Source: Jiangella endophytica
Lineage (GTDB): Bacteria > Actinomycetota > Actinomycetes > Jiangellales > Jiangellaceae
Reading direction: 5' to 3'
Assembly: GCF_003427025.1 (NCBI RefSeq)
Contig: NZ_QVAI01000004.1
Coordinates: 62,001-126,000 of the forward strand
DNA length: 64,000 nt
This document shows, in pieces, positions 60,270-64,000 of the stretch; position 1 is the stretch's first letter, and each line of letters begins with the position of its first letter. The notes beneath the pieces were generated by a model that was not told where the DNA came from, searched no databases, and saw only the letters and a list, made by a program, of their open reading frames with translations. The translations under genes and the position numbers were made by a program.

Positions 60270-61206
60270 GCCCGCGGGCCGGCGGCCGGTGAAGGTCGGC
60301 CTGCTGCTGCCCCACCTGGAAGGCTCCTACCTCGGCGGGACGGCCCGCTGGGCCGACCTCGCCGCCATGGCGACGGCGGCCGAGGACGCCGGGTTCGACT
60401 CGCTGTGGGCCGCCGACCACCTGCTGTACCGGTTCCCGGACACGCCCGAGTTCGGCGTCACGGAGTGCTGGTCGCTCATGGCGGCGCTGGCGGCCGTGAC
60501 CAGCCGGGTCGAGCTCGGCACGCTCGTCACCGTCACCCCGTGGCGCAACCCGGCCCAGTTCGCCAAGACGGTCGACGCCGTCGAGGAGATCAGCGGCGGG
60601 CGGGTCGTCCTCGGGCTCGGAGCGGGCTCGCACGAGGCCGAGTTCCCGGCGTTCGGCTACGACAGCTGGGACCACCGGGTGAGCCGGTTCGAGGAGGAGA
60701 TCGGCATCATCCACACCCTCCTGCGCACCGGCCGCATCGACCACCAGGGACGGTTCCACACGATCCGCGACTGCGAACTGCGCCCGCGCGGGCCGCGCCC
60801 GGACGGTCCGCCGATCATGGTGGGCGCGCTGCGGCCGCGGATGCTGCGGATCCTCGCGACCTACGCCGACGAGTGGAACATCCCGTGGCACCAGCGCGTC
60901 GAGGACCTCGTCGAGGTGCTGCCGCGCGGCGAGGACGCCTGCCGGGCGGCCGGGCGCGACCCCGCGACGCTGCGGCGCTCGGCCGCGCTGCAGGTCGACC
61001 TGCCGGACGCTGCCTCGCACCCGGGGAACGACCTGCTGCGTGCGGGCCGGGGCCGCGCCATCACCGGCGATCCGGCCGAGGTCGCCGAGACCCTCCGCGG
61101 TTACGCCGCCGCGGGTGTGGGGCACATCCAGGTCTGGCTGGACCCGAACAGCGTCGCCGGCATCGAGTGGTTCGCCGACGTGCTCGCCGACCTCGACCGC
61201 GGCTGA
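60262..61206 (+). CDS. LLM class flavin/F420-dependent oxidoreductase
   Basis: A 314-residue luciferase-like monooxygenase family protein. VKVGLLLPHLEGSYLGGTAR is the first strand, with FDSLWAADHLLYRFPD, LGTLVTVTPWRNPAQFAKTV (cofactor-side segment) and VLGLGAGSHEAEFPAFGYDS following. The pattern fits the actinobacterial F420-dependent TIM-barrel enzymes. The substrate is unknown. Two GTG starts are possible: 60262, overlapping def, and 60289 directly before KVGLLLP; neither has a clear ribosome site. Confidence 0.87.
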   Translation: MPEPAGRRPVKVGLLLPHLEGSYLGGTARWADLAAMATAAEDAGFDSLWAADHLLYRFPDTPEFGVTECWSLMAALAAVTSRVELGTLVTVTPWRNPAQFAKTVDAVEEISGGRVVLGLGAGSHEAEFPAFGYDSWDHRVSRFEEEIGIIHTLLRTGRIDHQGRFHTIRDCELRPRGPRPDGPPIMVGALRPRMLRILATYADEWNIPWHQRVEDLVEVLPRGEDACRAAGRDPATLRRSAALQVDLPDAASHPGNDLLRAGRGRAITGDPAEVAETLRGYAAAGVGHIQVWLDPNSVAGIEWFADVLADLDRG

Positions 61207-61213
61207 CGGCTCC

Positions 61214-61999
61214 TCACCCTCCCCGGTGCCACTGACCGCGCGACTCCAGCACGTCGCGGAGCAGGTCGGCGCGGTCGGTGATGAGCCCGTCGACGCCGAG
61301 GTCGAGCAGGCGGCGCATCTCGGCCGGCTCGTTCACGGTCCACACGTGCACCGGCGTGCCCGCGGCGTGTGCGGCGGCCACCGTCGCGGGCGTCACCACC
61401 TCGATGCCGCGGAAGCGGGCCGGCACCTGCAGGCAGTCGACGCCGCGCAGGGCCGTGCCGGCGAAGCGGCGCAGCACGGGCGTGGACGCGAGTGCGACGA
61501 ACGCCGCGATCAGCGTCTGCCCGGCCGATGTCGCCACCGGCGCGGCGACGCGGCGCACCACGGCCCGCCGCCGGGCGTCGGAGAAGGAGGCGACGCAGAC
61601 GCGGTGGTGCGCGCGCGTGCGGTCCAGGACCCGGGCCAGTGGCGCCACGGCACCGGCCGACTTCACGTCGATGTTGACCCGCAACTCCGGCCAGGTCCCC
61701 AGCACGTCCTCGAGCGCGGGCACCGGCTCGACGCCGCCGATCAGCGCCTCGCGCACCTCGGACCACGGGAGTTCGGCGACCGCGCCGGTCCGGTCGGTGA
61801 CCCGGTCCAGCGTCGCGTCGTGCAATGCCACGACCACCCCGTCAGCCGTCGCGTGCACGTCGGTCTCGACGTACCCGTAGCCCAGTTCCACAGCCGCGGC
61901 GAAGGCCGCCATGCTGTTCTCGAGGCCGTTGCGGGAGAATCCGCGATGGGCCAGCGCGAGCGGGCCGGGACGGTCGAGGTACGGATGGATGCCGGCCAC
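61214..61999 (-). CDS. Glycerophosphodiester phosphodiesterase
   Basis: Hydrolyses deacylated phospholipids to glycerol-3-phosphate and an alcohol. The 261-residue TIM-barrel enzyme has ALAHRGFSRNGLENSMAAF (metal Glu and His), GYVETDVHATADGVVVALHD (Glu, Asp, His) and NVDVKS-like INIDVKSAGA in its beta strands, then VWTVNEPAEMRRLLDLGVDG. No export signal, so it is cytosolic. TAGCCT (62011-62006) ends six bases before GTG, giving a leaderless transcript divergent from the following GNAT gene. Confidence 0.92.
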   Translation of the reverse strand: MAGIHPYLDRPGPLALAHRGFSRNGLENSMAAFAAAVELGYGYVETDVHATADGVVVALHDATLDRVTDRTGAVAELPWSEVREALIGGVEPVPALEDVLGTWPELRVNIDVKSAGAVAPLARVLDRTRAHHRVCVASFSDARRRAVVRRVAAPVATSAGQTLIAAFVALASTPVLRRFAGTALRGVDCLQVPARFRGIEVVTPATVAAAHAAGTPVHVWTVNEPAEMRRLLDLGVDGLITDRADLLRDVLESRGQWHRGG

Positions 62000-62028
62000 G
62001 AGGCCAGGCTAACCGCAGGGGAGGGGCC

Positions 62029-62730
62029 GTGAGCGACGACGGGGTTCTGCGCGACGTGCTGCTGCGCTGGCACGCGGGCTGGGTGACGGCGCGCGACTAT
62101 CGCAGCGCCGTCGGCGGCGACGCCGTCACCGTCCGCATCGGGCTGCCCGAGCGCGTCACCGAGACGATCCTGCTGTCGTCCGACCCCGTCCTGTACTCCG
62201 ACGCGGCCGCGCGGCTCGGCGGGCCGAGCCAGTGGCTGACCGCCCCGACCGCCGACCGCGCGCGCACCGAGGCGGCCGCGGCCGCCGCCGGATTCACCGT
62301 CCACGCGCCGGAGTGGCTGATGTCTCGCCCGCTCGACGACCACCCCGCGGCCCACGCACCGGACGGTTACGAGCTGTGGCTGAGCGGGCGCCATCCGATC
62401 CTGGTCGCCGAGGTCGTGACGACGGGCGGCGAGTCCCACACGCTCGCCGCGAAGGGGCACCTCGCCCTGAGCGGCGACGATGCTGCCGACGCCGTCGCCG
62501 ACCGCATCTTCACCGTGCCGGAGCACCGGCGGCGTGGCCTCGGCGCGGTCGTCATGGGCGCGCTGACGACGTCGGCCCGCGAGCGCGGCGCGCGCAGCGG
62601 GCTGCTGGTCGCGTCGGCCGAGGGGCGCAAGCTCTACGAGCGGCTCGGCTGGCGAGTCGAGGCCGAGATGGCGGTGGCGCACTGGTCCGGCCACGCGGCG
62701 CCCGAGGAACCGGCCGACCCGTTAGAGTGA
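62029..62730 (+). CDS. GNAT family acetyltransferase
   Basis: A 233-residue protein with the GNAT domain in its C-terminal half: DRIFTVPEHRRRGLGAVVMG holds the acetyl-CoA loop R-R-x-G-L-G, followed by LLVASAEGRKLYERLGWRVE. The N-terminal half (residues 1-115) is a second, divergent lobe as in two-domain GNATs. GTG at 62029 has GGGGAGG upstream. The -10 box of glyA (TAGAGT) lies inside the last codons of this gene. The substrate is unknown. Confidence 0.87.
   Translation: MSDDGVLRDVLLRWHAGWVTARDYRSAVGGDAVTVRIGLPERVTETILLSSDPVLYSDAAARLGGPSQWLTAPTADRARTEAAAAAAGFTVHAPEWLMSRPLDDHPAAHAPDGYELWLSGRHPILVAEVVTTGGESHTLAAKGHLALSGDDAADAVADRIFTVPEHRRRGLGAVVMGALTTSARERGARSGLLVASAEGRKLYERLGWRVEAEMAVAHWSGHAAPEEPADPLE
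62723..62728 (+). promoter_or_regulatory. -10 box of glyA
   Basis: TAGAGT at 62723-62728 matches the common box in this window and would start transcription at about 62734-62736, exactly where the ZTP riboswitch begins. It overlaps the last codons of the GNAT gene. Confidence 0.55.
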
Positions 62731-62732
62731 TG

Positions 62733-62828
62733 CCCGTCGCGACTGGCGCAGCGGCCCGGGTCACCGGGCACGGGTGGAACCGACCACCGGGGAGCGGACG
62801 TCCGTGGCACCGCGCGCCTGGGTGCCTC
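62733..62828 (+). promoter_or_regulatory. ZTP riboswitch (pfl motif) upstream of glyA
   Basis: The leader has the conserved pfl blocks in order: CGTCGCGACTGGCG (first stem-loop strand, 62735-62748), GGGTGGAACCGACCACCGGG with GGAGCG (62773-62795), and the closing CACCGCGCGCCTGGGTGCC (62807-62825). These form the two subdomains and pseudoknot that bind ZTP/ZMP, the AICAR-derived alarmone of folate shortage. glyA is a standard target. The expression platform lies between 62829 and the ribosome site GAGAGG (62847-62852), so control is likely at translation or termination. Confidence 0.8.
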
Positions 62829-62866
62829 GGGAGACACCGACACATCGAGAGGATGTGGCTCTCGCC

Positions 62867-64000
62867 ATGACCACGAACGTTCGCCCTGCGCTGCAGTCCG
62901 CCGACCCCGAGGTGGCCGCGCTCATCACGGCCGAGGAAGAGCGGCAGCAGCAGACACTGAAGCTCATCCCGTCCGAGAACTACGTCTCTTCCGCCGTGCT
63001 CGAGGCCACCGGCACGGTTCTGACGAACAAGTACTCCGAGGGGTACGCCGGCCGCCGCTACTACGAGGGCCAGCAGATCATCGACCAGCTCGAGACCCTC
63101 ACCGTCGAGCGGGCGAAGGCGCTGTTCGGCGCCGACCACGCCAACGTGCAGCCGTACTCCGGCTCGCCGGCCAACCTCGCCGTCTACCTCGCGGTCGCCA
63201 GCGCCGGCGACACCGTCATGGGCATGTCGCTGCCGATGGGCGGGCACCTCACCCACGGCTGGAAGGTCTCGGCCACGGGCACCTGGTTCCGCCCGGTGCA
63301 GTACGACGTCCGCCGCGACACCGGCCGCATCGACCTCGACCAGGTCCGCGAGCTGGCGCTGGCCGAGCGGCCGAAGCTGATCTTCTGCGGCGGCACCGCC
63401 ATCCCGCGCACCATCGACTTCGCCGGCTTCGCCGCCATCGCCCAAGAGGTCGGCGCCGTCCTCGTCGCCGACATCGCGCACATCGCCGGTCTCGTCGTCG
63501 GCGGCGCGCACCCCACCCCGATCGGCCACGCCGACATCGTCACCACCACGACGCACAAGACCCTGCGCGGCCCGCGCGGCGCGATGATCCTCACCACCGA
63601 CGAGTACGCCAAGCCGGTCGACAAGGCGGTCTTCCCCGGCCTGCAGGGCGGCCCGCACAACCACACGACCGCCGGCATCGCGGTGGCGCTCGGTGAGGCG
63701 GCCCAGCCGGAGTTCAAGGACTACGCCCACCAGGTCGTGGCCAACGCCTCCACCCTCGCCGACGAACTGCTGGCCCGCGGGTTCGACCTCGTCTCCGGTG
63801 GCACCGACAACCACCTGATCCTCATCGACCTCACCTCCAAGGGCGTCGCTGGCAAGCCCGCCGCGCAGGCGCTCGACGTGGCCGGCCTCGAGACCAACTA
63901 CAACACCGTCCCGTTCGACCCCCGCAAGCCGTTCGACCCGTCCGGCCTGCGCATCGGCACGCCCGCTCTGACCAGCCGCGGCATGGGCGATGCTGAGATG
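62867..64000 (+). CDS. glyA: Serine hydroxymethyltransferase, 5' 378 codons
   Basis: Interconverts serine and glycine with tetrahydrofolate, making 5,10-methylene-THF. The protein is cut at residue 378 of about 420-430 by the window end. Visible are TLKLIPSENYVSSAVLEATG, NKYSEGYAGRRYYEGQQIID, NVQPYSGSPANLAVYLA, the PLP Lys in TTTTHKTLRGPRGAMI and the C-terminal GLETNYNTVPFDPRKPFDP. ATG 62867 follows GAGAGG. The ZTP riboswitch immediately upstream senses folate shortage, which fits this role. Confidence 0.96.
   Translation, partial: MTTNVRPALQSADPEVAALITAEEERQQQTLKLIPSENYVSSAVLEATGTVLTNKYSEGYAGRRYYEGQQIIDQLETLTVERAKALFGADHANVQPYSGSPANLAVYLAVASAGDTVMGMSLPMGGHLTHGWKVSATGTWFRPVQYDVRRDTGRIDLDQVRELALAERPKLIFCGGTAIPRTIDFAGFAAIAQEVGAVLVADIAHIAGLVVGGAHPTPIGHADIVTTTTHKTLRGPRGAMILTTDEYAKPVDKAVFPGLQGGPHNHTTAGIAVALGEAAQPEFKDYAHQVVANASTLADELLARGFDLVSGGTDNHLILIDLTSKGVAGKPAAQALDVAGLETNYNTVPFDPRKPFDPSGLRIGTPALTSRGMGDAEM

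Overview
The window is about 72% GC with dense, strongly GC3-biased genes, and carries a Pup-proteasome locus, RbpA, PafBC, a class E sortase and HelY-type helicase. This is chromosomal DNA of a high-GC Actinomycete. A filamentous or soil lineage (Jiangellales or Propionibacteriales-like) is a guess; no rRNA, tRNA, phage, plasmid or insertion-sequence gene was seen.

Layout. 0-1.7 kb: the start of a membrane-anchored protein (minus), a Gfo/Idh/MocA oxidoreductase and a decayed GNAT gene. 1.8-7.5 kb: dop, pup, prcB, prcA, pafA, with a 1-kb repeat-filled gap between dop and pup. 7.6-10.8 kb: two FKBP-type isomerases (one a lipoprotein), then an ECF sigma factor of the SigE family with a coupled membrane protein. 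11-16.6 kb: DUF3866 gene divergent from pafB-pafC, a 57-aa membrane protein, tatA, tatC and a diacylglycerol-kinase-like gene. 16.6-31 kb: HelY-like helicase, an epimerase, a nitroreductase-hemerythrin fusion, a lipoprotein, a 5'-3' exonuclease, an MMPL transporter, a sortase, a GPP34 protein, an M24 peptidase, a Tat-exported amidase with a small partner, and a BBE-type flavoprotein. 31-41.8 kb: DUF1254 protein, class-V aminotransferase, an LrpA-like regulator, and a four-gene minus-strand operon (lat, piperideine-6-carboxylate dehydrogenase, fused 2-oxoacid dehydrogenase E1, glutaryl-CoA-dehydrogenase-like) that reads as a lysine-to-crotonyl-CoA route; then a GNAT gene divergent from an XRE-cupin regulator. 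42-45 kb: AlkZ-like protein and an amidohydrolase. 45.4-53.9 kb: an aerobic CO dehydrogenase cluster (coxM, S, L, XdhC-like, D, G, E) with the form I active-site loop, and a LysR regulator. 54.6-64 kb: lnt, ppm1, fxsA, rbpA, an MFS transporter, def, an LLM oxidoreductase, a glycerophosphodiesterase, a GNAT protein, and glyA behind a ZTP riboswitch, cut by the window end.

Three things cut across genes. First, about sixteen genes on both strands have a TANNNT box ending 6-7 bases before the start codon, which points to widespread leaderless transcription and fixes several start codons. Second, three families of non-coding palindromic repeats lie between genes, including a roughly 180-bp element with perfect 26-bp ends and an internal 32-bp perfect palindrome. 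Third, recognisable regulation includes a sigma-R/H-type promoter for rbpA, a ZTP riboswitch for glyA and symmetric -10 boxes between the DUF3866 gene and pafB.

No anti-phage, CRISPR or secondary-metabolite system was found. The most novel material is the repeat families, the nitroreductase-hemerythrin fusion without a standard start codon, and the lysine operon with its own E1.
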